NCBI RefSeq assembly: GCF_047511655.1
Contig: NC_133399.1
Span: 4,839,333-4,903,332, forward strand
Source: Castor canadensis
Taxonomy: Eukaryota > Chordata > Mammalia > Rodentia > Castoridae
Reading direction: 5' to 3'
Length of the DNA: 64,000 nucleotides
The translations under genes were made by a program, and so were the position numbers. Of the stretch, positions 45,000 to 58,130 are shown in pieces. Position 1 is the stretch's first letter; each line of letters opens with the position of its first letter. The notes beneath the pieces were generated by a model, which was not told the DNA's origin, did not search any database, and was given only the letters and a program-made list of their open reading frames with translations.

Positions 45000-45960
45000 C
45001 CAAGATGATCACAGGAGAAAACTGATTTTGCCAATCTCCATCTCTGTCTACACCCAAATTCTTTCTTCTCCTGTTTTTTCCTCAACTTGAAAAGGCAAAT
45101 CACCTCTCTGCCTTGAGACATCTACATATCTTACTTTTGTGGCTTTCCCTCTAGAGTAATACTCTTGAAGTCACTGTCTAAGTTAATCAGTATTTCATTA
45201 TAAAACAATATTCTAGAAACAACCTATGGAAAATTAACAGTAAAGTCAGAAGGGCAAAAAGTGTTCCTGGCCACTCAGAAGCCAACCACATGCACATATG
45301 GATCTGCATTTCCAGAGAACATGACAATGTGCAGGATTTGTGGAAATTTACAGACTTATTGGGAGCACTAAGCAGCAATGGATTTAGGAGAGAGAGCATA
45401 GAGTGTAGCCCATGTTTCCCTTAAACTTAAAGGACTCAAAGGGAAGCCAGGTCCTAGTAAGGAGTTATGTGGACCCTGCACAGGAGGGCCCTGGCCCAGC
45501 ACAAACTCCATAAGTACTCAGTGGTATCCCAACCATCTTAGTCAACTAAATAGGGATTTGCATGCTGAAACTCCCAGCAGGACTGTGGGCTGGGATGAAG
45601 TTGAGTCACAGGGAGATAGGACTGAGTTCAAGGCACCAATCCACTGCCACCCATCAGGCAGCAACAGACATAAAGCCCCTATGGTGTGATCAGGGCCCAG
45701 ACTCTGGAACCAACCAGACAGGGCCCAGTCAAAACCACCACTGCTTCTGGTACCAACAGTCCCTCCAACCAGCTGTACAGATGTGCAGCTGCCCTCTTAG
45801 CATTTTCCACTTCTGATGCTTCCAGATGACCTCCCTATTGTCCTGCAGTCAGATTTCACACAGCTACTGGATCTGTGTAACCTGACAACTCTCCCAGCAG
45901 TAGACACAAGGCAAATATGGGGATAATGTGGTAGGCAATGTAGACCTCCTACCACTGTCT
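45000..45960 (-). repeat. Module F: CpG-depleted paralogue of E
   Basis: Aligns with 34575-35500 from 'aggagaaaactga' through 'tgtaaaacaatattctagaa' and 'ccagcaggactgtg.gctggga'. I count no CpG in 45290-45960. It looks like a silenced promoter copy. Confidence 0.7.
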
Positions 45961-48925
45961 CCAGAATAGCTAAGGTTACAGGTGGGAGTCACCAATCCCT
46001 GGCTTAAGTTCTCATTTAATTGTGCTTTCCCTGTATTCCATTTTGTTTTCTTTATTAGGACATCAAACATATTTTTTACTATTTTTATGTTATGTTCTTT
46101 CACTTTGCAATATATATTTGCTGTTTGTGTTAATGCAATTTGTTTCTTTCCTTGTATGTCAGTGTGTGTGTGTGTGTTACTATGGGTTTAGCCCAAGACC
46201 TTGTAATTGCCCAAGACCAGTGGTGAGCTACTTCCATATGTATTTTTATTTTTGAAACAGAATTTCAATAAAAAACCCTGACTGGCATCCATTGATAATC
46301 TTTGTGCAACATCTTTCCCAGTGGCTGAGATTTTAATGGTATAGAAACACAACTGAGTCTTTCATACACATTTTTGTTATTCTGACATTTGAACTTTGGC
46401 CTAGCACTTCCTCAGCAGGCACATCAAAGGCTTGCAGTACATGTTCAAATAACATCACACAGGTTCAGGTACAATACAGATATCATGGAATGCTCCAGTG
46501 TCTTCACTTCCATACCATACTAAGTTGCTTTCATACATCATTTCTTCTCAGCAACTGTAAATACCCAGTACTTGCATTTATACATGATAACAAATGTCAA
46601 TAAATGATTTTGCAGATTGGAGGCATGGCTAAAGTGTTAGATCATGTGCCTAGAAAATTTGGATCCCTAACTTTAAACCCCAGTGTGCCCAACGTAGAGA
46701 AAGTATTTAGTGTATCTTCACTTAATTCTTTTCAGTACTCATTATTTCTGGGATCTTTATTTCTAACCACATTTTCCTTCACTCCAAAAATTCATTGCAA
46801 TTTTTGCAATATTAGTGTACATGTGATATATTCTGTAAATAATATTCAATTTTCCTGCTCTTATTCAAAATGAATGATTTCAATTGTTTTAGGAAGAGGT
46901 GTGGAACCACATAGAGCAACCTAAAGAAAAGATTCTCAAAATCTAAGTCATCTCTTAAAGGTGAGGAGGAGGTGTGGTTTAAGCAGTAGAGCACCTGCTT
47001 AACAAGTGCAAAGCTCTACATTCAAAATCCAATTCCACCAAAAAATATGTAATACATCTTTTTTGGTAGCATTAAAGAAGATGCTGAAAATTATCAATTA
47101 TAAGATGATTTTATAAAGGATGGCAAAAATCAAGTGACAAATTACAGTTCCAGTGCAATGCAAAAAAAGGGGAGCTTATTTTTGCAAACTTTGATGGTCG
47201 TGACATGAAGCATAACATTGTAATTCAGAACTATTATAGTGTGTGCTTCTTTCTGATGGCTGTTGCCTGTCATCTCAGGAGTCAAAACTTGGTAGGATCA
47301 TGGTTTGAGACCAAACTGGGCAAAAAGTTAATGCAGCATCATCACATCATCTCAGACAATAACTATGTATGGTGATATTTGCAAATAATGCCACCTGCAT
47401 GGGAGATATCTGTGGAAGGATTGTAGCATGAGGCACCCATGGTCAAAATGGGAGGCCCTACATGAAAAATAACTAAATAGCAGTAAACAACTTAGGAGTG
47501 TGGCTTGAGCTCCAGGGTAGTCAGTGATCAAGGGGTGAAATCAGCTATGTTTCTGAGCAGTCTGTTATAAAGTCCCCTCCTTGTCTAAGGAAAAAAATAA
47601 AGAAAAACAAAGAAACATGGATTCTATTCTCTATATCATCAACAATGACCAAATGCATTGGGAAATTGGAAAGACAACAAAAACAAGAACAAAAAGACCA
47701 TACTTTAGAATGTTCAATATCAAGACTAATGAACACAAACAAGATATAACCAACACAACACAGAAATCCTGTTTAATACTAGACAAAATTAAATGAATTT
47801 TCCCATTCCAACACTTCACAAAAAACAATAAATAAGCACATATTCAGGAAAGACGAAGTGAAAAATTCATATAACATCAAGTTTTCCTAACTAAATTTTA
47901 TTTCATCCAAGTATGAATAAAAGAATTTTTCCCAATTCTGTATAAGATTTATGAAACTTGCATGCAAAGGCATCATTTCACCATTGAAATATTACAGTCC
48001 AAAAGAACAAAAAATTCCTAACTGCTTAAGTAAACAGCAGTTTCACAGACAAAATATTCTGAAAAAGAAATAAAGGGAAGGCACCCAAGGATGCAGCCTG
48101 TTGAACCTACACTAGATGAGGAAAATGTTATACACATTTTTAAACTTAGAGACCACTGTCTCTGTGCAAATGCAACCTATGGTGGCTCACTTTGAGGAAG
48201 GGAGTGAGAGGAACCTACAAACCAAGAAATTTAACACTGGGACCTTCATGCACACAATTTTCCCCACTTACATGATGAAATGTCTCTCTATGACACAGAC
48301 TCAGTGGGAAAGATGTCAAACTCATCCAGAGCCAATTCAATATTCAGAGCTGTGCTGTATTTTCTTGGCATTGCTAAACTCAAATGAATTCCCTAACACA
48401 AATGGGCATCCCATATTTTAATTATGAGGACCGTCTGCCAGTGCTAAGCTGTAGAAATCTGATAAGTTTATCACTGAGTCCCACCATATTAGCAGCACTG
48501 CAGGTTAAAATCACACATGTGTCTGCTCTGTACAATCACTATTCACCATCTTTTATTTTGTGGTACTGGGGTTTGAATCCTGGGCCTCACACTTGCTAGT
48601 TAGGTGCTCTTCCATGTGAGACAATCCAACAGCCCTTTTCTGTGTTCAGTATTTTTGAGATAGGTTCTTCCAAATGATTTGCTCAGGGCTGGTTTACTTT
48701 CCCAAGTCTGGCTTCAAACCATGATTCTCATGATCTCTACCTTCAAGAAGATGGAATTGCAGATGTAAGTCACTGGTACAGAGCACCATTTCCTATCTTG
48801 AAGTGATCTGATGATGGCACTGTGCACCATCTCATACCGTAAAGACACTATCTAAAGGACCAAGAACAAACAACTGAAGTTGTTCCTATTGCTTAGGACA
48901 TTCTGAGTTTTACTTACTCCACAGC
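45961..48925. other. Non-coding stretch with SINEs
   Basis: SINE pieces: about 46610-46700 (+), 46960-47045 (+, 'taagcagtagagcacctgc'), 47245-47470 (+, degraded body and tail), 48555-48790 (-, inverted tRNA-like head then body). A short (GT)n run lies at about 46160-46178. No host gene recognised. Confidence 0.5.
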
Positions 48926-48929
48926 AAAA

Positions 48930-50880
48930 CCTGGGACCAACAGCGACACAAATAAACTTTGAAATTAATAAATGATTTTTTTCCAGCATGCACATCCCAA
49001 AGGTATATTGTTTTTCCATTGTCCATGAAAGGCATTTTCAATTGTCACAAAATACATTGTGACTAGACAATGACCTGAATGCAAATGCAAACAGTTGAAA
49101 ATTTATCCAGGATTATCCAAGTATTCCTGCTTAAAACTGGTGATTAAAGACCACACCCACCATCCTTTCCTATTCTCATTACACTTAGATGTCCTTCCTT
49201 TTTAAGAACACAAAAAGGTAAACACAAACTTTTAATTTCCAACTTTATGCCTCAAAATCAGTAGCTTAATTGATCACAAGATCGAGAATACTCATCAAAC
49301 TACTCTAAATGTTCTCTGCTTCTTCTAGGTCTGTGATCTCTGACCATGTCCAATAAAAACCAACAAATGACACCTCCTTTACTAATACTCCAAGGACTGG
49401 TTGGCCTCAAGGAAAGATCTTCTCCTACAGGAGAAGATGGCATCCATCCACCATCGTTTGTCTCTGATCTTTGTTCTACTTTTGTTTGTTCCTCTGTATA
49501 AAACACAGACCATCTCTGTTTCATTCTTAAGACCCTGCCATTCTTTCATGATGTCCCACCACGGTGAACTACTTTCACTATTCATGTCCTGAATAGTGAA
49601 TCTGTGTTTCATTTGTGAAAAATACTGTCTAGACACAGGCTAAGGTCAACATCAGTTATATCAGAGAAGGCAACAACCTCAAACCCTAAACACATCATCA
49701 ACTCTATTCTTCACTTTGACACCAAATGCATATGCAATCCTTTTTCAGTGAGTTGGGCAAGGCAAGGATAACTGTAAATTTAGGGATTTTTTACAGTCAT
49801 AAAAAGTACTTGCTTGGGGCAATGACCCTGGGTTTCAGACTTCAAACATTTATATTATGCAAGTTTTCAAACATTTATTTCACTCAGGTCAACCAGATGT
49901 ATCTAGAGACTGGCAGGAGTAGGGAAACCAGGGACCACATATCATGCTGCACAGCCTCCCATGACCTACTGCCATCTCCACAGTCTTGAGAGGAACGAGC
50001 TCTAATGCAGAGCTCCCTGACAGTGCTCAGTGTCTGGGACACACCACAGGTAGGTGGCTGACAGAATGATAGGGCTCAACCTGTCCACCCAGCCCCAACC
50101 CTAGAAAAGAGAAGACCAAGTGACAAGAACCACCAGCAGTGATATGGTCTGCAGCCATCAGGGCTGTGAAGGAGAGGCACAGTTCCATCCCAGCCACTAA
50201 GGCCAGTGTCAAACCCCTGATCCAGCCAGGGCTAGGATGCAGGTCAGAAACTCACCATTTCCTGCTTCTGTGATGACTGGTTGTCGCACATCTCCAGTGG
50301 CACAAGCAATGCACAGTGAGAAATTGAGTCACAGAGCTGGATCTCAGAAGCACAGAGTGATCCAGAAAATGAGGCACTGGGAAATGCAATTACTGCTAAG
50401 CAGTTCGGCCTCTTCCAGGTGGCCTCAGATTGGTCATTCCCTACAGTTTGCTCCTGGCAGCACTTCTCCTTGGCTTCTGATCCAGGACCACTAAGGGGAG
50501 AAGATATGCTTTTACTAGCAGAGTGCCACTACCAAATACCTGTTTCCAGCTATAGCTTTTAGTAAGCTAGGCCTCCCTTCTGGTCCCTATCCAGCCCAGC
50601 CTGGTGATTCATTGTAGTTAAGCAGAACTCCCTCCTGAATTTTCAGGGTGGAAATTGCTTCTTCCACTTGGAAGTTGGACCAGCAGTCTTTGGAGAGAAT
50701 TCTACAATCGGTGTCCAATGATACATCACCTGATCTCATTGAAAGAGTACTATGTACACCAGAGAAAACACTCTTCCTATTAGAATTGTATGATCCACCT
50801 ACCCTTTACAACTTCAGCCATGTTCCCACATCTTCCCAAAGGCTCATGATTTTGCCTCAATAATGGTTACCTGAATGGAT
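48930..50880 (-). repeat. Segmental duplication module C (inverted)
   Basis: 'aataaatgattttttt.cag' and 'aattgtcacaaaatacattgtgactagacaa' align with 28225-28330 in B. 'cattgtagttaagcagaact...ttccacttggaagttgga' (50607-50690) aligns with 29773-29850. Frames are short and unassigned. Confidence 0.6.
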
Positions 50881-50924
50881 CAAAGCAAAGAAAGCAATTC
50901 TAAAGCAAGTGGATTTTTTGGAGG

Positions 50925-51005
50925 GGGTGGTCCTAGGGCTTGAAGTCAAGGCCTCACACTTGTTAGGTTGGCACTCTACCACTTCAACTACTCCACAAGC
51001 CCTCC
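50925..51005 (-). repeat. SINE (inverted tRNA-like part)
   Basis: 'ggcttgaagtcaaggcctcacacttgttaggttggcactctaccacttcaact' reads as a tRNA-like SINE head on the minus strand. Confidence 0.6.
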
Positions 51006-51009
51006 CAAT

Positions 51010-51970
51010 TTCTTTGATCTCTTGGTTTCTCCTCCCTATAAAGTCAAAGCTCTCCAGTGTAACGATTGGGGTGCCTGCATACCTTACTTTTGGCGAAAAC
51101 CTCTAGTGTAATACATAAACCAAAATCATATCCTGCATAAATCATGATGTCATTATAAAATGAGAAACAGTCTGAGGACAGTAACAGGTATGTGAGAGAG
51201 GGGAATGAGTCCCCTCTCCACTGCAAGAGCAACCATGTATGTATGTGGTTGCTTGTTTCCAATGGGTCTGGCAATGTAGGGGATACACAGACATTCAGGG
51301 ATTAGTGGCAGCACTAAGAATCCTGGGCCTCAGAGGACAGTTTCTGGATTGAAGTCCTGTTTACTCTGAACCTGGAAGTCTCATAGGATACACAGAAAGT
51401 CACCTTAGCGAAAGAGCAGAGAGTGTACACTGCATTGCAGAGCTCCTTCCCCACAAAAACTACATGAACAAGCCAAAGTGTCCAATGCATTGCCTGCCAA
51501 CCCCACACAGACTGGGAGCCTCATGTCTGTTGTGGAGGTGTCCAGCAAGGACTGTGAGCTTGGATGAATCACCTCACCATCCAGAGAATTCAGAGTTCCT
51601 GACTCCCTGCCTTGCCCTACCATGAGGGACATCAAAAGTGGGATCAATTCATACATTGAGAAAGCAACTGTGTTCTTATTTACCCCAATTCAGAGCCCGG
51701 ACATGTTGTCAACATCTTCAGCTACTGTTGTAGTCAGTTGTCCTCTAAGGTTCGGCACTCAGTGTAAATCACTCATTTGCCAAACTAATGTGTCTGAGAA
51801 AACTCTCCTCAGTAGGCACTGGGCAGCATGGGACACAGCTTGCTGCCCCATTGTGTATGATGGACCATTATACTGGCACTCACTATTGATACACACAGGG
51901 TAGAAACAGTCAATCTGATTAGCTAATGACTTATGGCAAGAATCTGAAGGCACTGTGACAGGATCAGTGT
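51010..51970 (-). repeat. Module G: further promoter-like paralogue
   Basis: 'gcctgcataccttacttttgg' and 'tctggcaatgtaggggatacac' align with 34665-34690 and 34868-34892 in E. More diverged than F and with few CpGs. Confidence 0.5.
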
Positions 51971-53614
51971 GTTATTCCTGCCTTTGCTGATCTACAGGAT
52001 AGTATCCATCAACATATATATGGTCATCTCATTTTGAGTAGGAGCAGTGTTTACTGAATTTTGATATAAGCTCTTTGTCTTTGCTTCTCCCCATTACCAA
52101 ACATTTCTATGTGCTCAAACTAGTACAAGCAAATGGAAAGCTGAGGTTTTTCCTTACCTGTTCTGAGAACAGAGCAGAGGTTGTGAGTTCCTGCACGGAA
52201 GGAGCTGTCATCCATTGAGGTTCCCACTTCTTCTAATATCCTTGGGGCAGAACTGATTGCCCTGAATTTGCTAAATGTTTGAAACAGGCTCTCAAATCTA
52301 GGGCCCCTAGATTGTCTTTTAGGGCTGTTATAAATCCCTAAATTTACAGCTATATTCTCATGGGAAAGGTGATGCACATGCCTTTGAAGTTCATGCAGAA
52401 GGTAAAATATTGGGAATGTGTGGAGGATTTGAGGTTTTTGCCCTCTCTGACATAACTTTTGGTCCTGGCCTGTGTCTAGCTAATATGTTCAAAAATTAAT
52501 TACAGATGTAGGCAGGACCTGACCTTATAGAAAGAGGGGTTACAGTAGCAGTAACCCCTTGCAGTTCAGCACTAATTGTAAGATCTGTAGGTGCCTCAAG
52601 AGTGAGGCACAACAGGTTGTGCTTTCTAGGAAGGAGCAAACAGTTCAAAGAATCATGAAGTTAAGTAACTGATACTAACTTACTGACATGTGGCAACACC
52701 AGACTTTTTATACTTCTCCATTGAGGCCTCAACTGGCCAGCCCTTAACATTGCATCTTCTGTGAGAATATGGGTCATCTCCTTGGACATTAAGTGTAGAA
52801 ATCTCTCTACAGAGGCTCTCAGCAGACCCCTGACCCCATTTTCAGGTGGAAGAAGCAGTGATCATTTGGAAAAGCCAGGAGCAGGATCTCCTTAAATACA
52901 ATGAATCCCCAGGCTAGGCTAGGTAGTGTCCGGGGAGAAGGCCAGGTCTCCTAAGATCTGTAGCTGGAATCACTTATTTGGTCCTAGCACTTTACCTAGT
53001 AAGGCATCATTTCTTCTGTCACTTTGATCATTGGGAATAGGGTCCTGGTTCACTAGACAGTGAGAAATTCTGAAGTGAAGGAACTGTATAAACTTACCAA
53101 TCAGAATTCAATGGGAGGAGGAACCAATGACTCATGCCTAGAAATGCCTTTCTGGCATCAGCCATATTCAGAATCACTCAGGTTTTTCTGAACTCAACAT
53201 TGTAGAGTCAGTCTTACTCCCTGGTGATCTGTGTGCTATCCAGGGTTGTGAGGAGAACCACAGTCATGGCAGAAAGCAGAAATGGAAGCTTTGTGACCTG
53301 CGTCCACACTCTCTGTAACATGAGGTCATTGGAGCCATCCTGAGGAAGCTATCATGAACTCCCAAACCAGCTGTGGAGCCTTGGGCCCTAGTTACCTCTT
53401 GTGAGGACTTGGTCTTCTCTGTTTGGGTTTGGGGCTGGGTGGATGGAAGGCACTCTGCCTGCAAGAAATCTAGCACAGACCCAGACCCTCTCATTGAATC
53501 CTGGTACTCCACCTAAATGAGGTGATGATGGGAGGTCATTGTCTCCTGACAGGAACATCTAGTCCTTGGGCTCCCAGCCTCCCCCAATCTTCTTAGGGCA
53601 GAACTGACAGCCCT

Positions 53615-53627
53615 AAATTATCTAAAA
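53615..53627. repeat. L1 target-site duplication, left
   Basis: AAATTATCTAAAA, repeated at 54627-54639. The paralogue A has a single copy of AATTATCTAAAA at 24155-24166. Confidence 0.88.
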
Positions 53628-53630
53628 ACC

Positions 53631-54125
53631 ACACTAAGATTCCACCTCACCCCTGTTAGAATAGCCATCATCAGCAACACCACCAACAACAGGTGTTGGC
53701 GAGGATGCGGGGAAAAAGGAACCCTCATACACTGTTGGTGGGAATGTAAACTAGTACAACCACTCTGGAAAAACATTTGGAGGCTACTTAAAAAGCTGGA
53801 CATCGATCTACCATTTGATCCAGCAATACCACTCTTGGGGATATACCCAAAAGACTGTTACTCCAGAGGCACCTGCACATCCATGTTTATTGCGGCACTA
53901 TTCACAATAGCCAAGTTATGGAAACAGCCAAGCTGCCCCACCACTGACGAATGGATTAAGAAAATGTGGTATCTATACACAATGGAATTTTATGCAGCCA
54001 TGAAGAAGAACGAAATGTTATTATTCGCTGGTAAATTGATGGAATTGGAGAACATCATTCTGAGTGAGGTTAGCCTGGCCCAAAACACCAAAAATAGTAC
54101 GTTCTCCCTCATATGTGGACATTAG
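53631..54125 (+). pseudogene. L1 ORF2p C-terminal end (open)
   Basis: About 164 codons without stops. They include [18 protein letters not shown] (cysteine-rich end), [18 protein letters not shown] and [20 protein letters not shown], up to the native stop after SLICGH. There is no start codon or catalytic domain of its own. Confidence 0.85.
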
Positions 54126-54507
54126 ATCAAGGGCAAACACAACAATGGGATTGGACTATGAGCACATGATAAAAGCGAGAGCACACAAGGGAGGGGTGAG
54201 GATAGGTAAGACACCTAAAAAATTAGCTAGCATTTGTTGCCTTCAACACAGAGAAACTAAAGCAGATACCTTAAAAGCAACTGAGGCCCATAGGAGAAGG
54301 GGACCAGGAACTAGAGAAAAGGTGAGATAAAAAAGAATTAACCTAGAAGGTAACACACACGCACAGGAAATTAATGTGAGTCAACTCCCTGTATAGCTAT
54401 CCTTATCTCAACCAGCAAAAACCCTTGTTCCTTCCTATTATTGCTTATACTCTCTCTACAACAAAATTAGAAATAAGGGCAAAATAGTTTCTGCTGGGTA
54501 TTGATGA

Positions 54508-54572
54508 GGTAGGGGGGAGAGGGAGGGGGTGGAGTGGGTGGTAAGGGAGGGGGTGGGGGCAAGGGGGAGAAA
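54508..54572 (+). other. G-rich L1 3'UTR tract (possible G-quadruplex)
   Basis: At least six runs of three or more G within 65 nt. The same tract occurs as C-rich plus strand at 26672-26735 and 3222-3262 in the minus-strand L1s. Confidence 0.7.
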
Positions 54573-55600
54573 TGACCCAAGCCTTGTATGCACATATGAA
54601 TAATAAAATAAAAAATAAATAAATAAAAATTATCTAAAAGTCTGGACTCAGGATCTTGAGTCCATGACAAGATCCCACACAGTTGCTTCTTAAAGCTCTA
54701 GTAAATCTTTAAATTAACAGGTCATCCACAGCGCACAATTCACTGCAAACATGGTGCATCGACATTTGGATTCAAGTGGGAGTGTAGACATTGGGGAAGT
54801 GTCAAAGGTTTGTGGTTGTTGCCCTCTCTGACCTGATTGATGTTCATGCTGGCCTGTGTGTAGATAGAATTTTCAAATATGAAATGCAAATTGAGACAGA
54901 GCATGAACTTAGGATCATGGTGGTGGGAAAACCCCAAGTTCTTGGTCTGCAGGGACCTCAAGGTGATGTAGAGAAAGGCCGATTGTTCTAGGGAGGAGCA
55001 AAGAGGAGCAGAAAGACAGGAGAGTGGGGGCAAAGGAGGGCCAAAATCACCTCCTGGACCGAAGTTCCTCTCCCTGGGGTCAGACCCTTTCAGGTGACAA
55101 TAAAGGAGGGTTTGTTGTGGTATCTTAGCATGATGGTGGGTCAGAGACTTCAGACTTGGAGAATGGAAAGAATTTCCTCAAGAAAGATTGCTCAGTAAGT
55201 GTTCTGTTTTAGTGGGTCAAATAATCAAATGAATTGGAGGTAGAATGAGAAAGAAATGAAAGTGTATGCTTATCCTGTATGTTTAGAAAGGAAGGATAGC
55301 TAAGTGTAATGGGAACAGAAAGGATGGTGGGAGGGATTCTTTAATCAGCAGTGTTTACCAGGATTACTTTGCTTGTATATTTTCAACTGTTTGCATTTGC
55401 ATTCAGGGAGTTGGTATAGTCAGAATGTAATTTGTGAAAATTGAATATGTCTGTGATGGACCATGGACAAAAAGCCAATATTTGGGATCTGCCTATTTAA
55501 ATAAGTTTTATTAATTTGAGAGTTTATTTTGGTGTGTGGTCTAATTTGCATTCTGTTGCATACATGATGTCATTGAAGGCTACAGTTCATCCTGTTTACT

Positions 55601-56160
55601 TATTCAATTTTTTCCTTATGTAATGTGAGTTAAAATTCACTCTTCGTTGTTCACTGTTCTTGTTGACTTTTTCTCCACGTTCTAATGTTTCGTAAACTTT
55701 TATACAGAATTTGGCAAAAATTATTGTTATACAGATACATAGATAAACTCAAATTTAGTAGGAAATTTTTACAGTATGAATTCATCCTGAGATCTTTTTT
55801 GATATGTTTTTATGTATTGTGTTGTTTGTCAAACTTGGGATGACCTAATCCATTTTGTTGGATTATGTCTTGATTGTATTTGATACCTCTGATGTGTATG
55901 TTTTAAATGATACATGAAATGGTTTTCTTTCTATTTGTGCTGTGGAAGTGGTATTGTGTTTTTTAATTAGCTCTAGTTTTTATGATTTCTACATGAGAAA
56001 ATAATGAATATTAGCATTTAAAGCCAGTGTTCTGAAACATTGCAACAATTCCTTAGTAATTAAAGGGATTTTTGTTGTTTTGGAGGGATTTACTGTGTAG
56101 GCAGTGATGTCATCAGTGGCCAAAAATGTTAAAAAATAAAAATATACAAAATGAAATATA

Positions 56161-56202
<42 letters not shown>

Positions 56203-57224
56203 CACAAAATCAAAACCCACCTGTAATATCAAAATGATGTACATTTGTTTTCAGGTACTTTGAAATACTTAAATCTTTTTTGAGATACATGCATTATTTC
56301 AATAATATATTTTATTCTCTGTTGGATATTTAACCTCTCTTGGAGGTTTTCCAACTATGTTTCTGCTATTGATTTCCAGTTGTATTGCAACAAGATCTGA
56401 TGTCCTGTGTTGGTCCTCTGCCTCATTCCCAATTCATAATTTTGGACATCATCCACTTCCAGTATCTTTGCCTGTCTTTGTCACTCCTTCTTTTCTGTCA
56501 AGAGTTCTCCATGGGTCACCGTGTAGAGAATTCTGAGTGTATGTGGTTGTGTTTAATAAACCCTATTCAGCCGTGTTTAATTTCATCTAATGTGTTGTCT
56601 CAGCTTGCTACCTCTGTATGACTTTAGGAAGGTGATTGCTGACCAGAGACCAAATATGTTTAATGGCCTGCTGTCTTTTTTGAACTGATGCCCAGAAATT
56701 GTAGAGGGTGTACTGAGGAAGAATGTTATCAGAATTCAATTTTATGACACCCAGTTGGTGTTTGAAAATGTGTTGTTGCTAACAACACAATGTATTTGTT
56801 GTCAAAAAGTGATAGCAAAGAAATACTACATAGGTTATAGCATTCCAGCCCTTTGTTGAATGTTTGGTAATGTTACCAGTGTGTCTATTTTTGGAGCTTA
56901 TGCCTTGTGTGAGGTGAGCTCAGGGAAGACACAGAAGTAGAGTGAGAGTGAAGCAAAGTTCATTAAGGAAAGAATCTATTTTGGATAGATTTCATAGGTA
57001 GAAGTTAGGCAGTAACCATGTGGACATACAAAGCACACCTAAAATGGAGGAAGAGATCACAAGGTTTCTGAGAAGAAACATTTTAATTAAACTTCTCAAC
57101 TCAAATTGATCAAAGGTTGAAATATCCTAACAAGGTCCAAGATGTCACCAGATGACTGTGAACATCCCACTCACCTTGAGGTGAGTGTATGCCAACAGTT
57201 CCTGGTGCAGTAGACCTTTACTTT
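55601..57224. other. AT-rich non-coding stretch with (TA)n
   Basis: Microsatellite of alternating TA/TG at about 56155-56212. No gene or transposon family recognised in the rest. Confidence 0.55.
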
Positions 57225-57237
57225 AAAAACACTCAAG
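57225..57237. repeat. SINE target-site duplication, left
   Basis: AAAAACACTCAAG, repeated exactly at 57432-57444. Confidence 0.85.
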
Positions 57238-57431
57238 AGCTGGGCGCCAGTGGCTCATGTCCGTAATCCTGGCTATTCAAGAGGCAGAGAGCAGGAGGAT
57301 CATGGTTTTAAACCAGCCCAGGCAAGTAATTCATGAGACATTATCTCCAAAAATCATTCACAAAAATAGGGCTGGTGGAGTGGCTCAAAGTGAAGACCCT
57401 GCATTCAAGCCCCTGTCCTGCCAAAAACAAC
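57238..57431 (+). mobile_element. Complete SINE with 13-bp TSD
   Basis: Body 'gccagtggctcatgtccgtaatcctggc...gaggcagagagcaggaggatca' and tRNA-like tail 'ggctggtggagtggctcaaa...gcattcaagcccctg' with an A-rich end. Best-preserved copy of the window's main SINE and the basis for my guess at host lineage. Confidence 0.88.
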
Positions 57432-57444
57432 AAAAACACTCAAG

Positions 57445-58019
57445 CCCATAAACCATATCCCTAATAATGGGGTGGACAGAAAATCTTTAGTATATTTTAA
57501 TTCCATAAAGTTACCCTATCCTTGTTCCACTCTCAGCAGAATTTTCTTTTAAGGGGATAATGGGGGATTGCTGGTCTGTAAATTATGGCTAGTTTAAATT
57601 TAGTAGGAAGTTTTGATGGTGTATGGATTTGTCATATGAACTTTTATGGATGTTTTCTTATTGTGCTGTTTGCCAATAGTTGGAATGTTGTAGTTTATTA
57701 CATATGTCTGTTTAGCATTAAGCAACTTCTTTGTATGCTGTTGCTTGAACTATACTGGTGACTTCTGATGTCAAGTGTTTTTCTACTTGTTTGTAAATGT
57801 TATGTAAAATTGGACTTCCCTCTTTCCCTCACATCACAATTCACCTCTCCTGCTCTTCCTGTCATCCTTCTTTAGCTGTTTCATTGTTCTATATAACTGG
57901 TGTTCTGCTTTTCAATTGAAGTCCATTTGCTCATAATAAATTTAGCAAACTGATGTATTGTATATTAAGCTGTGTTTCTACAGTCATGCTGAAATCCTTT
58001 ATTTATTCATTCATTTATT
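57445..58019. other. Non-coding stretch
   Basis: AT-rich; no feature recognised. Confidence 0.4.
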
Positions 58020-58110
58020 TTTTGTTGGTGCAGTGGCAGTGAACACAGAGCCTTGTGATTACTAGGCAGGCATTATACCATTTGACATACTTCTTCAGAT
58101 ATAGTCTTAT
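58020..58110 (-). repeat. Degraded SINE
   Basis: 'cagagccttgtgattactaggcaggcattataccatttgaca' reads as an inverted tRNA-like head. Confidence 0.4.
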
Positions 58111-58130
58111 TTAAAAGTAATTAATTATAT

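Larger units (their letters stand above)
53628..54626 (+). mobile_element. 5'-truncated LINE-1 (about 1 kb)
   Basis: Plus-strand L1 tail: ORF2 C-terminal end (53631-54122), G-rich 3'UTR tract (54508-54570) and A-rich tail (54600-54626), flanked by 13-bp TSDs. The ORF2 end is unbroken to its normal stop, unlike the copy at 27313, so this is the youngest-looking L1 in the window. Confidence 0.92.
52150..55600 (+). repeat. Segmental duplication module D, interrupted by L1
   Basis: Same orientation as A: 'cacttcttctaatatccttggggcagaactgattgccctgaat' (52228-52270) matches 22426-22470, and 54640-55600 matches 24160-25128. Contains the same internal duplication as A. An L1 at 53629-54626 splits it; A holds the empty site. 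Confidence 0.7.
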
